This document shows, piece by piece, positions 53,557 through 64,000 of a stretch of 64,000 nt of DNA. Origin of the DNA: Siphonodentalium dalli (taxonomy: Eukaryota > Mollusca > Scaphopoda > Gadilida > Siphonodentaliidae); NCBI GenBank assembly GCA_032622095.1, contig CP136067.1, positions 128,127,030-128,191,029 of the forward strand, read 5' to 3'. Both the position numbers and the translations under genes were made by a program. Numbering within the stretch: position 1 is the first letter of the stretch; every line of letters begins with the position of its first letter. The notes under the pieces were generated by a model, which was not told where the DNA came from, did no database searches, and was given only the letters and a program-made list of their open reading frames with translations.

Positions 53557-53781
53557 GTAAGATTCTTCTTCATTTTACCACTTTATTAACTGCTTCTGCA
53601 TCATCGTTAGCAGTTCGTTTCTGTTCAACCATATTTGAGCCGCAGAAAGTGAAAATAGTTCCGGCTTAGACGGAACTGTCTAAAATCGCGTGCTCTCACC
53701 CGTGACGTAATTCACAGGTGTGACATTATCACTTTTAACTCACCAAGAAATCCTTATAAATCACGTCTAAGTGTGTAATAA
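53557..53781. other. Unique interval before the inverted-repeat unit
   Basis: No feature beyond the candidate donor. Confidence 0.4.
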
Positions 53782-54094
53782 ATTGTTTTAATTAAATTTT
53801 TTGTTTCTGGCGGAAAACATTACCCGATGAAATCCCCCCTTCCTAGGAACGACAGACAACGCATTCTTTGTTTTCTTTTTTTTAACCTGCCCGTACCCGT
53901 CCTAATGTCGTGAAATCTCTCTGCATAATATTTCGAGCGATAACATTGCATTGAATTGAAAACAAACACTTCCCGTCGTGAAATCTCTCTACGATAACAT
54001 TGCATTGAATTGAAAACAAACGCTTCCCGTCGTGAAATCTCTCTGCATAATATTTCGAGTCTGCCGTACCAGGCCTAATGTCGTGAAATCTCTC

Positions 54095-54330
54095 TGCCCC
54101 ATCGAGCTCAAATTTCGTATATAAGTGTAAAATCACACGGACACCGCCATGGTCGCGTTTTGGAGAAGCTCAGAGCACCGTTTCTCCCTTCCCAATCATC
54201 AAAATCACCACAATCGGCACTTCGGGATTAATAGCGTTGATATATAAAGAGCGTTCATTTTCCGCAGTGTCTATATAAAGAGCGTCGTTTTCACTATCTA
54301 CTTATCTGTATGATACTATGACGGGAGTCT
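54095..54330. repeat. Segment duplicated from or to 52.75-52.99 kb
   Basis: See the 52,745 entry. It sits between outer and inner left arm and is absent from the right arm, so it was gained on the left or lost on the right after the inversion formed. Confidence 0.9.
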
Positions 54331-54339
54331 GATTGCCGT

Positions 54340-55400
54340 AGCCTGTAGTGTGGTCGTGGTACGCAAAAAAAGGGGTCAACCCAGAAGAAATTGGTATACA
54401 AGCGATCTCGGTGTCATTCAACGCGGGAGAATCTCTGCTACAACATATCCAAAATCCGCTAAAATCCGCTTTGGGCAAAATCCAGGATACAAGATGGCGT
54501 CCAACATGGCCGCCTTTAGTCAAAAGAGATTCTGACTGAGATTAATTCGACATAATGAGAACAAATGTTGCCATATTAATACAAATGTATACATTTTTGC
54601 GAAGGTAATGTATTATGCCACATATCTATAGAAAAAATGGAACCCCTCGCCCCAGATGGCTGCCAAAATGGTGGCCTAAACTCGAAAATTTGAAATTTTT
54701 GCCTAATATCTTAAAGATCAATTCCTGTTGTTTCATAATTGTTCAGACTGGCGACATTGATTAGTCATATTCATGTTAATTCATCATCGGAGCAATGGAA
54801 GATACCATAAATGGGGTCCCAGTCTCATATACACCCTCAAAAATTTGATTTTACAGAACGCGGTATAAAATTCCACAAAAATCGCCATTGGGATTCCAGT
54901 TGTATATCAACAAGAAATGGACAGAACTGCACAATGTAAGTTGGGCATACCATTATCTATAATTACTCCAATTCAATGAAACCCAAATTGGCGCTTTGTC
55001 TTAAAATGGCTGCCAAAATGGCGGTCAAAATATGGAAAATGGCAGATATTTAGAATGGTCGTCAGAGGGTTAGACCCAGAAGAAATTGGTAAAGAAACGG
55101 TTTTGTTGTCATTCGACGCGGGAGAATCTCGTGTATAACATATCCAAAATCCGCTAAAATCCGCTTTGGGGAAAATACAGAATTCAAGATGGCGTCCAAC
55201 ATGGTCGCCAATAATAATGAAAATGGCAAATATGTAGTTATTCACGAAAACCCATTCGACAAAACGCCAATTCGGCACCAATACACATCATTGATTGAAA
55301 TCAATGTTTTGTGTGGGTATGAGTAGCCAATCACGATTCAAAATGCTAAGATGGCTACCAAAATGGCCACCGAAAATTGTCGAAATTTAAGTTCTGCTCA
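54340..55400 (+). repeat. AAGATGGC module, left arm, with internal duplication
   Basis: GACCCAGAAGAAATTGGTA, GACGCGGGAGAATCTC, CATATCCAAAATCCGCTAAA and AAGATGGCGTCCAACATGG occur at 54,380-54,510 and again at about 55,065-55,210. Between them lie the TTACAGAACGCGGTATAAAA and CCAAATTGGCGCTTTGTCTT words shared with 14.5-15.0 kb. Confidence 0.9.
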
Positions 55401-57924
55401 GAGGAAAGCCGAAACAACACTTCGGTTGTGAGCTAACGATGACAGACCTATTAATCATGTTGCCAATAATCTACTACCACAATCAGTTCAGCCCGAAATG
55501 TTCCAACTAAGCAGTATCTACTGCAGGATCCAACACGATGTCCAATTATTACGAGGGACTATCTGGAAATTAATTAAAAAGAAATTAAATTGCTACGAAT
55601 CTGGATTATTTGAAAACACAGTGTCAACATTTCTACTTATAACGACTATTCGGAACATCAAATATATGGGCATCGGTGGTAGTCCGGAAGCATCAGGCTA
55701 TAATAAGTTTTCCAGTGCTGGCGAAAGTGAAAAGGACAGGAGGGAAAAGCGAATAATCTGGGGTTTATTTAATTGGTGGGCAAGTTGGTTATCGGAGCTG
55801 GGGAGTTTCAAAGTAAAATTATTTTCTTCAATATCAAGAGGAAAAATGAAAATTCGCACGTACATTGTATACCCTTCACACTTTATGTGACTTTATGCGA
55901 TTGTGGGTATATACATGTCGATAGAAACATTCTAGTACATATATAGACGCACCTATATCTTCTACACATTTAGTGAATTTCATCAATGATATGTAGACAC
56001 AATGTGCGTCACGGCTGGATCTGACCCGTAGGCGTAAAGGTATCAACCATTTAGCTTGATTCATTGGCATTTCAAGGTTGTCATTGGATAGAAATGCCAC
56101 ATGAACATGGTGATTAACAATATGTTTGTCTAAGAAATGTGAACAATGAACATGTTATTTTCCGGATGTTAGACAATCAAACTGCCACATAAGGCGTTCA
56201 TCCATGCTCATCAGAGCACGAAATATGTGCAAATTAATGACACGAAAACTATTTCATGCGGACGACGTACTCTAGACCTACATCCAACGTCATTTCCTAT
56301 TAACTTTTATTGTTTGTACGGACTGTTTCGAGGTTTGAAAATCCCGCTTGTCCAAGAAAACCTCCACATACTTACGGAGTCGATGTGTAAACAATGTATG
56401 GGGATAGTTTCTTCATACATATATGTATTTGGCACACGTATTTTCTAGAACATAAGAGATCACCATTTACCGGAGAGTTGATATCTGGGAAGAGATCAGA
56501 GTAAAACTACTTTTCTTACATGTCGAATGGGGAATCCATGGGCTACATTTAGTTCCAGCTTGAAACTTGAAAATGATGGCCGAGCCCGAATAGTTAATAT
56601 TTCGTCGCATCAGTGCTATAATGTAACCCACATTTTCAACTTTCCGAGAAAATGAAGGTTGAAGTTTTTAGACAACATTTCTCCTAATGTTGACAAAGCA
56701 TGACGTATTGTTGAATTTATCCCAATGAAAACTGACATTAGCTGTTCATTGAACCACATATTGTTTTCTGTTTATTCCCTCGTTTTCTTTTAAAAAGCAA
56801 TAGCTTGTTTGGAGATATGACATGCCAGCGACGATTCGTTTCCGTGCTATAATGAAGTTGTGTTAATAAATGCAGATTAAGCTATATATGGTGGCAATCG
56901 CATGTGTCTATGAACTAAAAAGTGCCTATTCTACACTATGAAAATTCACCCATGTGCATCATCATACAGAAATGTGTGGAACAATCACAAAATTTGAATC
57001 ACCAAATGATCACGTGACTAACATGGAGATACTGCCATATAGCACACATTTTAGAATTCACAAACACAAAACAGAAGTCACGTGGACAACCTGAAGCGTC
57101 CGATTGGCTGCTGTTGGACATACGACCTCATAGCACGAATAATTGTAAAGATCACTGGAGATACGACATTTGCTTCACTGGTTTGTGCGAATATTTGTCA
57201 TCCAATGCAAGGACAGTTTGGCCCATCGGATTGGATTTTTTCTCACGATTCGAATGGTATCAAATACTCATTTCCCGCCAAAATGGATATACGACAGTAT
57301 AGCACTGATGAGTCGAGATTTTGTCAACCCGCGGGAAGCCACCAAAAGATTGAAAATAAATAGTTTTGATGTATATGAGCCACATACATGAGCCAACTAT
57401 CAACTGCATCCACCACTCACAACTTCCATTATGTGATAAGCTGGGCAGAGTCTACCATTTTCGTTTTGGAACCATATTAGATAAAATGTATTGTTTCTTT
57501 TTGTCTATTTGGTCTATTTGATCAATTATTTTGTAGACAAGATCTGTTCATCCCTAAATATCAAATGTGACCAGAACCCCAAAGTCGATTTTGGTTAAAT
57601 TTCATACCACATTCGTTATAACTTATTAGTGAAGGACCAGAGTAAACTATGATATAATCTATTAGAAATTCATTGCTGTAATGATCAGTTGACACGATCA
57701 TTGAAAGAATATACCCATTGTTTCCCAGTTCAGAGAGCAACAAGTGATAAACAGAAGTGATAGAAAATAGTATTTTTCACATCGGGTGGCCATTTTGGCA
57801 GCTATTTTTGGTACTGATTTTTAAGTTGTTACATAGAGCTAGCATAATGGCATCTTAAAGAGGTATACATTCGTATTTATTTAGTCAATTTTATTCATCA
57901 ACCACTACTTATAATGGATTGAAT
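55401..57924. other. Unrepeated core of the 5.2-kb unit; no recognised gene
   Basis: A plus-strand frame of 130 codons (55,498-55,890; contains CRIQHDVQLLRGTIWKLI and WGLFNWWASWLSELGSF) is the best candidate but is not recognised. Three overlapping plus frames at 57,082-57,391 also lack family signs. No transposase motif was found on either strand. Confidence 0.4.
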
Positions 57925-58640
57925 GACACTGTGATCAATATCCGCCATTTTCCATATTTTGACCGCCATTTTGGCAGCCATTTTGAGACAAAGCGCCAAT
58001 TTGGGTTTCATTGAATTGGAGTATTTATAGATATTGGTATGCCCAACTTACATTGTACAGTTCTGTCCATTTCTTGTTGATATATGACTGTAATCACAAT
58101 GGAGAGTTTTGTGGAATTTTATACCGCGTTCTGTAAAATCGAATTTTTGAGGGTGTAGATGAGTCTGGGACCCCATTTATGGTATCTTCCATTGCTCCAA
58201 TGATGAATTAACATGAATATGACTAATCAATGTCGCCAGTCTGAACCATTATCAAACAACAGGAATTGATCTTTAAGATATTAGGCAAAAACTTCAAATG
58301 TTCTAGTTTAGGCCGCCATTTTGGCAGCCATCTGGGACGATGGGTTCCATTTTTGCCATAAACAGGTGGCACAACATTTTACCTTTGCAAAAATGTATAC
58401 ATTTGTATACATATGACAACATTTGTTCTCACTGTTATCGAATTAATCTCAGTCAGAGTATCTTTTGACTAACGGCAGCCATGTTGGACGCCATGTTGGA
58501 TCCTGAATTTTGCCCAAACCGGATTTTAGCGGATTTTGGATATGTTATACACGAGATTCTCCCGCATCGAATGACACCAAAACCGCTTCTATACCAATTT
58601 CTTCCGGGTCGAACCCTCTGACGACCACACTACTGTCGCT
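57925..58640 (-). repeat. AAGATGGC module, right arm
   Basis: Complement of 54,340-55,045, including GGATTTTAGCGGATTTTGGA and TTTATACCGCGTTCTGTAAA. Differences are scattered substitutions plus small indels. Confidence 0.92.
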
Positions 58641-58993
58641 CCAATTTAATGCAATGTTATCGCTCGAAATATTATGCAGAGAGATTTCACGACATTAGGA
58701 CGGGTACGGCAGACTCGAAATATTATGCAGAGAGATTTCACAACGGGAAGCGTTTGTTTTCAATTCAATGCAATGTTATCGTAGAGAGATTTCACGACGG
58801 GAAGTGTTTGTTTTCAATTCAATGCAATGTTATCGCTCGAAATATTATGCAGAGAGATTTCACGACATTAGGACGGGTACGGGCAGGTTAAAAAAAAGAA
58901 AACAAAGAATGCGTTGTCTGTCGTTCCTAGGAAGGGGGGGATTTCATCGGGTAAATTTTTCCGACAGAAACAAAAAAAATAATTAAAACAATT

Positions 58994-59165
58994 TAAAATT
59001 AAAAAAAATAATTAAATTATAAAAAAGTAAAAAAATTCAGAAAAAAAATATATTAAATTCAAAATGCACATTTAACTCATGTTATAAACAAAAAAATAAT
59101 ATTAACTCATTGAAAACAAAATTAAAATTAAAATATTAATTCAAAATTAAAAAAAATTGTCATGT
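58994..59165. repeat. A-rich low-complexity tract
   Basis: Runs of AAAATTAAAA and similar to the right of the inverted-repeat unit. Confidence 0.85.
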
Positions 59166-59209
59166 TTCTGACGAACGCCGCCAGTGGCGGGCTAACCTGC
59201 TAGTGTAAT

Positions 59210-59560
59210 ATAAACGTAAAACCATGGTTTTAATTTTCTATGAATAATCTTACCATGGCTTCTGTGAAATTTGCACACCATGTTTGGACTTACCATAGTT
59301 TTTGTTGTAACTGTAGTTTTTGTTGTCAAACTGTGATGAAAGTGAACGATCTCACAAATGCACTATAGTAAAAATATGGTTTTAATTTACTATGAATAGT
59401 TTTACCATGGATTATGAGTTAATTGCACACCATGTTTGTATTTGACATAGTTGTTTTGCTGACTGTAGTTTTTGTTGTAAAAGTGTGATGCAAGTCATCA
59501 ATCTCACAACTACACTATAGGAAAACCATGGTTTTATTTTCCGTGTAAACCGATTCATTT
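59210..59560. repeat. Two tandem units of about 165-175 bp with AACCATGGTT words
   Basis: CCATGGTTTTAATTT(T/A)CTATGAAT, TTTTACCATGG, TTGCACACCATGTTTG, CTGTAGTTTTTGTTGT and CTCACAA(A/C)T(G/A)CACTATAG occur in order twice. AACCATGGTTT is self-complementary. Confidence 0.88.
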
Positions 59561-59885
59561 CCATGTAAAACGGACACATCGCGTGTACTGTTAAACCGAA
59601 AATTATACCACACTTTAGTTATGTCACAGCCGAATCAAACTTATGTTTTATTCAATAAAACGATAAATTACGCTATATTCTAATAGTATGTACATAGTTT
59701 TATTATTTTATAGTACATTAAAAACAAGGAGAAGCAGTCTGGGGGTATTCTTATTTATTTTCATTTTTTTAGCAAAGTTGTAAATAAAATGAAAAAGTTA
59801 AATAAAAAGAAAAGCCATCCTATCCCACACCCCTATTTTTTTTCTTGCATATCAACAGAAAAACGGGTATATTTTTTTGGCCTAA
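59561..59885. other. Unassigned stretch
   Basis: AT-rich; no feature seen. Confidence 0.4.
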
Positions 59886-60225
59886 TTTACAGTTACTTTG
59901 GTGGTGAAACCATGGTAAATTAACTACTATTTTTTACTATTGTTTTACCACACAAATAACCGTTGTAAATTTACCATCCAAATCACTGTTGCAAATTACA
60001 TGTAACTATAGTTTCAGATAACCGTTATAAAACACTATGGTTTTCAGCACACAAATAACCGTTGTAAATTAACCAACCAAATAACCATAGTAAATTTACC
60101 ACCCAAATAACTGTTGTAAATTAACTATAGTTTCAGATAATCGTTGTAAATTAACTATTGTTTTTATTATGGTAAACCATGATTTTACTGTGCTAAAACA
60201 ATAGTAAATTTTTATAAGAGTTGTA
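59886..60225. repeat. Degenerate repeats of AACCGTTGTAAATT/ACCATGGTAAATT words
   Basis: ATAACCGTTGTAAATTAAC, ATAACCATAGTAAATTTACC and CTATAGTTTCAGATAA(C/T)CG recur at about 20-50 bp; the block ends in an inverted AACCATGATTTTACTGTG, a partner of the GTAAAACCATGGTTTTA word near 59,215, so 59.21-60.22 kb may be one element. Confidence 0.8.
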
Positions 60226-61298
60226 TAAGTGTAAACAATATGTATTCTAGCTCTCACATATACATGAATATATAATAATTACATCATGAGAATCTTAATA
60301 ATTACATTTTTTTTTGCTGAGTTTTTCAATTGTGAGATATGGAGGATCTGACAACCAGCAATATGCACTTTAAGAACATCTTATTATTTCATTATGGTTA
60401 CATGTCAATTAGTATGTGCCTAGTTAGGTTATTTTATGTTCTAGGTGAGAATTAACACATGGTCATCTATAAACGAATGCCATGTAAATTAAATTTCTCA
60501 TGAACTGTATCTATACGATACTCTTATCAGTCACTTGTATATGACTAGGGTGTTGTAAAGAGAAACTATAATTATTTAATATTAATATATAAAAAACTGA
60601 AAATCCCGCCTGACCTGTTAAACATGTATGTATATACTTATGGTGCATATATCATTGAATTTGTCAGCAGTACAGTTGCAAATCTATAAGTATATAACTA
60701 TTATTTTGAACAAGGGGCGTATTCGCGAAATGTTAGTCATTTGAACAGTCACGTCCTACATTATTTATCCATGTGATTTGTAGAAGTTAAATTAAAAGGC
60801 TGCATATCTACATCTTGTGGTTTATCATCATGAGTAATCATACGCATCGGAAGCTAGAAATTTTAATCTTACCCCTATATCGGAATCGGGAAAAAAAGCT
60901 CCAACGATCACAACAGATCAACATTAAATGCACTTCTTGTCCTCAGAAAATTTCACGTTCCATTTCCTTCTTCGCCTTTTGTCACGTTATCGGAAAACGA
61001 CACGATGAATTTTGTACCTATAAATAATGTACTTATCCCGGATATCCCAGCGTCGCATATCACTTCCAAATATTCGAGAAGCTGAAAATAATTATATTCC
61101 ACTTGATTGCGGACCAGACAGTGTGACACGAACATAATTATGACTTAATGTGTCGACATTGAAGACAGTGGTAGCGCAAACATAATTACGTGGGTAAGAT
61201 TTTTATTGTGTAGCCGTTCTAAATTAACGGTGCTCTACAAGCCGGAACACGATTATCAACAATCCTCTGTTAGTTTGAAGATGCATTATCCGAATTAT
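60226..61298. other. Unassigned stretch
   Basis: No recognised gene. A 70-codon plus frame (60,815-61,027) has no family sign. Confidence 0.4.
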
Positions 61299-61365
61299 TT
61301 TTTCTCTCTCTCTCTCACTCTCTCTATCTCTCTCTATCTCTCTCTTGATCGATCGATCGACCGAC
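61299..61365. repeat. (CT)n/(CTAT)n microsatellite with GATC run
   Basis: TTTTCTCTCTCTCTCTCACT then CTATCTCTCT units, ending GATCGATCGATCGACCGAC. Confidence 0.95.
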
Positions 61366-61595
61366 GAAGGCACATATAAGGGTTAGGCCTACACCTGAAA
61401 AAGTATCAAACTTGCCCACGTGGGAAGACGTACAAATACAAAACGGGCCTTATAAAAGGCACGGGTGGTGTTCATTGCAGAAATATTAATATTTGTCATC
61501 AACAGAAGGAATATTAAAGTATATATAGTATTGTGCATATGCCAAACATAATCAGCGCGTAAATAGTATATTGTCGTCAAGACGTACGGTGGTGA
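61366..61595. other. Unassigned interval
   Basis: No feature seen. Confidence 0.4.
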
Positions 61596-61596
61596 A

Positions 61597-61815
61597 CGTA
61601 AACAAGAGCCAGGTCGTGTTACAGAAGTTTTTCTTCTGTTTACATAACACAGCGCAATTATATTGGTTAATCACAAACACATCATATAAACGCTCTTTAT
61701 TATTTCCATATCAGGAAAACAATAATAAATAACGCTCTTTATGTTTACCATATCCGGATCTAAACAAAAGCCAGGTTCTGTAACGTTTTTGGCTTTTGTT
61801 TACATAACAAAGGAA
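61597..61815. repeat. Duplicated hairpin-like segment with CGCTCTTTAT words
   Basis: GTAAACAAGAGCCAGGTC (61,598) and CTAAACAAAAGCCAGGTTC (61,761), each followed within 40 bp by CTGTTTACATAACA or TTGTTTACATAACA. Each half is itself an inverted repeat (AAACAAAAGCC against GGCTTTTGTTT). Confidence 0.8.
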
Positions 61816-62904
61816 AAACATTTGACAATAACATACTGTTTATGCCATATTTCTGTTTGGTTATAAGAACAAAGTCTGTCTATATTTTACTATTCTTTCT
61901 GTTTATGGCGGATTTTGACGGAGGTTAATATTTTAACAGCATACCCACCACCGACGCCGCCCGTATCTTTGACCACACAAAGAAGACTGGACATTGAAAC
62001 TGTTACCCACGTACGCATTTGTGTCACTATGTGTGTATTAATTAGCCATAATTTTGTTACTGTATAAATTATGTTACAGAAAACTGATATCTATACTCCA
62101 TGTCGACCATTTTATGGAGGAGCTAATAATTGTTTCTAATATTCATGAGCGGTGTGCGTGATATTAAATATGTTTGCTTGACCTGAGTGCGTGGTATTCG
62201 AAACCGTTGTTCGAGTTCTTGCAGAAATAACACTAGATTCAAAATGCATACCGTATATGTGCTTTAATCTTGACTGATTTGTCACGGTTCTTTATGATTA
62301 AAAATTATCATCTTCGGGACAAAATCATGTATAATTATATATATCTTAAATACATTAAACTTTCTTGAACGAACAGAGGCTGCATAAGTGTCGTTTTACC
62401 GAAACCTAAACTTTAGATCACAATTAACTCGGATATAGCGAGTTAACGTGTAATTATCAACATGTAATCACTAAAAATCAAGCCATGTATACGTAATTTC
62501 TCTGTTTTCGGTGGCATACCGACTGTGAAACGCATTCTGAAGACGAACACTGAGTATAAATTGTATCTGTGTTAATCTTCTGTAAAATAGCTGAGGAAAT
62601 ATCCCGATGTGTGTCGATAATTTGGAGTATTAGCTTCCTAATCACAACTTATGAGTGTTACGGTTCTATTTCAAGGTAATCACGGCTGTGACGGTTCTTT
62701 ATGTGATATTTATTCGAACGAATTCTGCACTTTGGGATCATTTAGTTGTGTGTAACAAATGTTTTAAACCCGATAATGGCTGCAGCTGATGTTACCTACA
62801 TAATCCAACAAGTATATTAAGAAATAAGAGTATAGCTATCTAGTATAACAGAAGATTAAGTGGCATTACCTTTACTTCGAGTGCCAAATAAAACATATTG
62901 AAAT
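61816..62904. other. Unassigned stretch
   Basis: One plus-strand ATGGCGGATTTTGACGGAGG (61,904) resembles a coding start (MADFDG) but stops after seven codons unless spliced. No other feature. Confidence 0.35.
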
Positions 62905-64000
62905 AGTAGTAGTAGTAACATATTTATTGTGCCATGAATATATAGGATTAGATTACAAATTAGATATATTTATACATGTGATGTGGCAACAGGGGATTGC
63001 AGTACAAGTTATGCAACTTATGTACGATCCTCTCCCTTGTTCATAAGCTCTCGTGAGGATATATAGTAAAGAGATGGTAGTGCTGATCAGAAAAGGATAT
63101 ACCAAGTTTAAGTGGTTAAAGTAGTCAAAGATATATACATGGGTTCGGACCTCAAAATTTAAAGAAAAGGATAATATCCGGGTTGTTTCATTATTATCTG
63201 GGGAAATGGTGGTTGTTCAAATGCAATCTGTGAAATATGTTTCATGCCTTACACTAGACATCAATTGTTATTAAGGTAAATTTCCTCACAATAGGTCCGG
63301 AGCATACACCCTTAAGTACATGATGGCGGTGTTGTTGCTGCAATGGCATCAGAAAACGGTGTCGTAGACATAATATTCATAGTAGTACGCTCGTGTTAGG
63401 CCTCAGATGAAACGACCAGATGTCGAAATATAAGATTGTACTATTTCAAATAAACGACTATTTAATTCATTGCTCATCTGCGGTATACCGAATAAAAGGT
63501 CGATTACAGAAGTAACATGGATATTCGATCTAGTAAATTTTCCCAGCATTAATTGCCTGGCTTGGTTGTATAAAGAACACTGAAAAACATAATGATATGC
63601 GTCTTCACAATGATGACTGCATTGGCAAAATGAGTTGTCGGCAATATGATTCCGTTGTTTATCGAAATTTAGGTCACTACAATTATTTCGTAATCTACAT
63701 TGTAATACGTTCAATTTTCGTTGTCCTGTTTTATAGTATGGTGGCGGTTTCGGAATATCTACTGTAGCTCTACAAGCAGTATACATTTTGGCAAGCACTG
63801 TGTTTTTATTGAGTTCGCCCTCTACTTTCGTGGTGGCAGTGTTCCATTCCGATATCATAGACGGAACACAGGAGGATCTCATGTGTGCACTTCTATTATT
63901 GTCATGTCTCATCCATAGATGGTTTCTAAGTGGGTAATCGGTCAATTCACCAGATGTTTTAGGTATCAAAGATGTTAGGTATTTTGGAGATTTCCCATCA
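62905..64000 (-). pseudogene. 3' end of a CR1/L2-like LINE, continuing past the window
   Basis: From 64,000 downward on the minus strand: SPKYLTSLIPKTSGELTDYP, SSCVPSMISEWNTAT, QRKLNVLQCRLRNNCSDLNF, then FCQCSHHCEDAYHYVFQCSL with the final Cys/His cluster, and ISTSGRFI before a stop at about 63,405. The frame 63,969-63,403 is uninterrupted for 189 codons, unlike the other LINEs here, so this copy may be younger. The 3' region ends GGCACAATAAATATG followed by a TAC microsatellite (minus strand, about 62,930-62,907), the usual LINE tail. RT and endonuclease would lie to the right of the window. Confidence 0.9.

Larger units (their letters stand above)
53782..58993. mobile_element. 5.2-kb unit with long inverted arms
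   Basis: The outer arms 53,782-54,094 and 58,665-58,993 are near-identical inverted copies (TGTTTTAATTA, TTTCTGGCGGAAAA, CGATGAAATCCCCCCTTCCT, CTAATGTCGTGAAATCTCTC). Each contains three or four TTTCACGACGGGAAG-type subunits. Inner arms pair 54,340-55,045 with 57,925-58,630 (AAGATGGC module, about 90% by eye). The left arm has an extra segment (54,095-54,330) that is absent on the right but present at 52,745-52,992. The spacer 55,050-57,925 is not repeated here. No target duplication or transposase was found, so transposon, foldback or segmental inversion all remain possible. Confidence 0.8.

Noticed and set aside
55498-55890. Transposase for the 5.2-kb inverted-repeat unit
   Set aside because: No DDE-type, zinc-finger or other transposase motif could be seen; it is kept only as an unrecognised frame.
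57306-57335. CACTGATGAGTCGAGA resembling a hammerhead box
   Set aside because: The required GAAA box and pairing helices are absent nearby.

Overview
The window reads as nuclear DNA of an animal, probably a marine invertebrate. It is AT-rich and gene-poor. The genes that can be recognised are broken by frameshifts, stops or introns, and most of the sequence is transposable elements, short inverted-repeat elements (MITEs), foldback structures and tandem arrays. Ty3/gypsy, Tx1-like and CR1/L2-like LINEs, hAT and piggyBac-like pieces together with a P2X7-type C-terminal domain gene point to a metazoan. I cannot name the species. No rRNA, tRNA, CRISPR array or bacterial operon was seen.

Layout. 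1-7.7 kb: unique DNA with small tandem arrays, a TTAA-flanked MITE (4.86-5.34 kb), a 140-bp triple repeat (6.66-7.07 kb) and a near-perfect hairpin (7.51-7.68 kb). 7.87-11.93 kb: a complete but inactivated Ty3/gypsy element with 120-bp LTRs and an ATATT target duplication. 12-20 kb: unique DNA, then repeats rich in AAGATGGC motifs, then an array of about 190-bp units interrupted by a truncated hAT element (17.12-18.18 kb) whose coding region has a 21-residue triple repeat. 21.0-23.7 kb: an L1/Tx1-type LINE lacking its reverse-transcriptase core. 24.06-28.28 kb: a 4.2-kb imperfect palindrome. 28.7-34.9 kb: MITEs, two LINE fragments and tandem arrays. 37.07-39.35 kb: a 2.3-kb foldback element with 8-bp target duplications, inserted in a minus-strand reading frame. 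40.98-43.82 kb: a two-exon minus-strand P2X7 C-terminal-domain gene, now apparently a pseudogene, embedded in an orientation-switching tandem array. 44.4-48.3 kb: a TA-flanked MITE and an array of about 165-bp units with a central foldback. 48.4-52.4 kb: two minus-strand LINEs. 52.4-59.0 kb: GC-rich tandem repeats and a 5.2-kb inverted-repeat unit. 59.2-60.2 kb: AACCATGGTT-type repeats. 62.9-64.0 kb: the 3' end of a third minus-strand LINE that runs off the window.

No set of genes forms a pathway here. The host-related items are the P2X7-type pseudogene, an unrecognised minus-strand frame split by the 37-39 kb foldback, and several candidate first coding exons (minus strand at 2.4, 31.2 and 36.0 kb; plus strand at 53.5 kb). 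The most striking general property is the density of long inverted repeats, at least six longer than 350 bp, each able to give long double-stranded RNA if transcribed. No clear evidence of a wholly new system was found. The best leads are the P2X7-type locus, the foldback insertion that splits a reading frame, and the shared nested-hairpin MITE ends.
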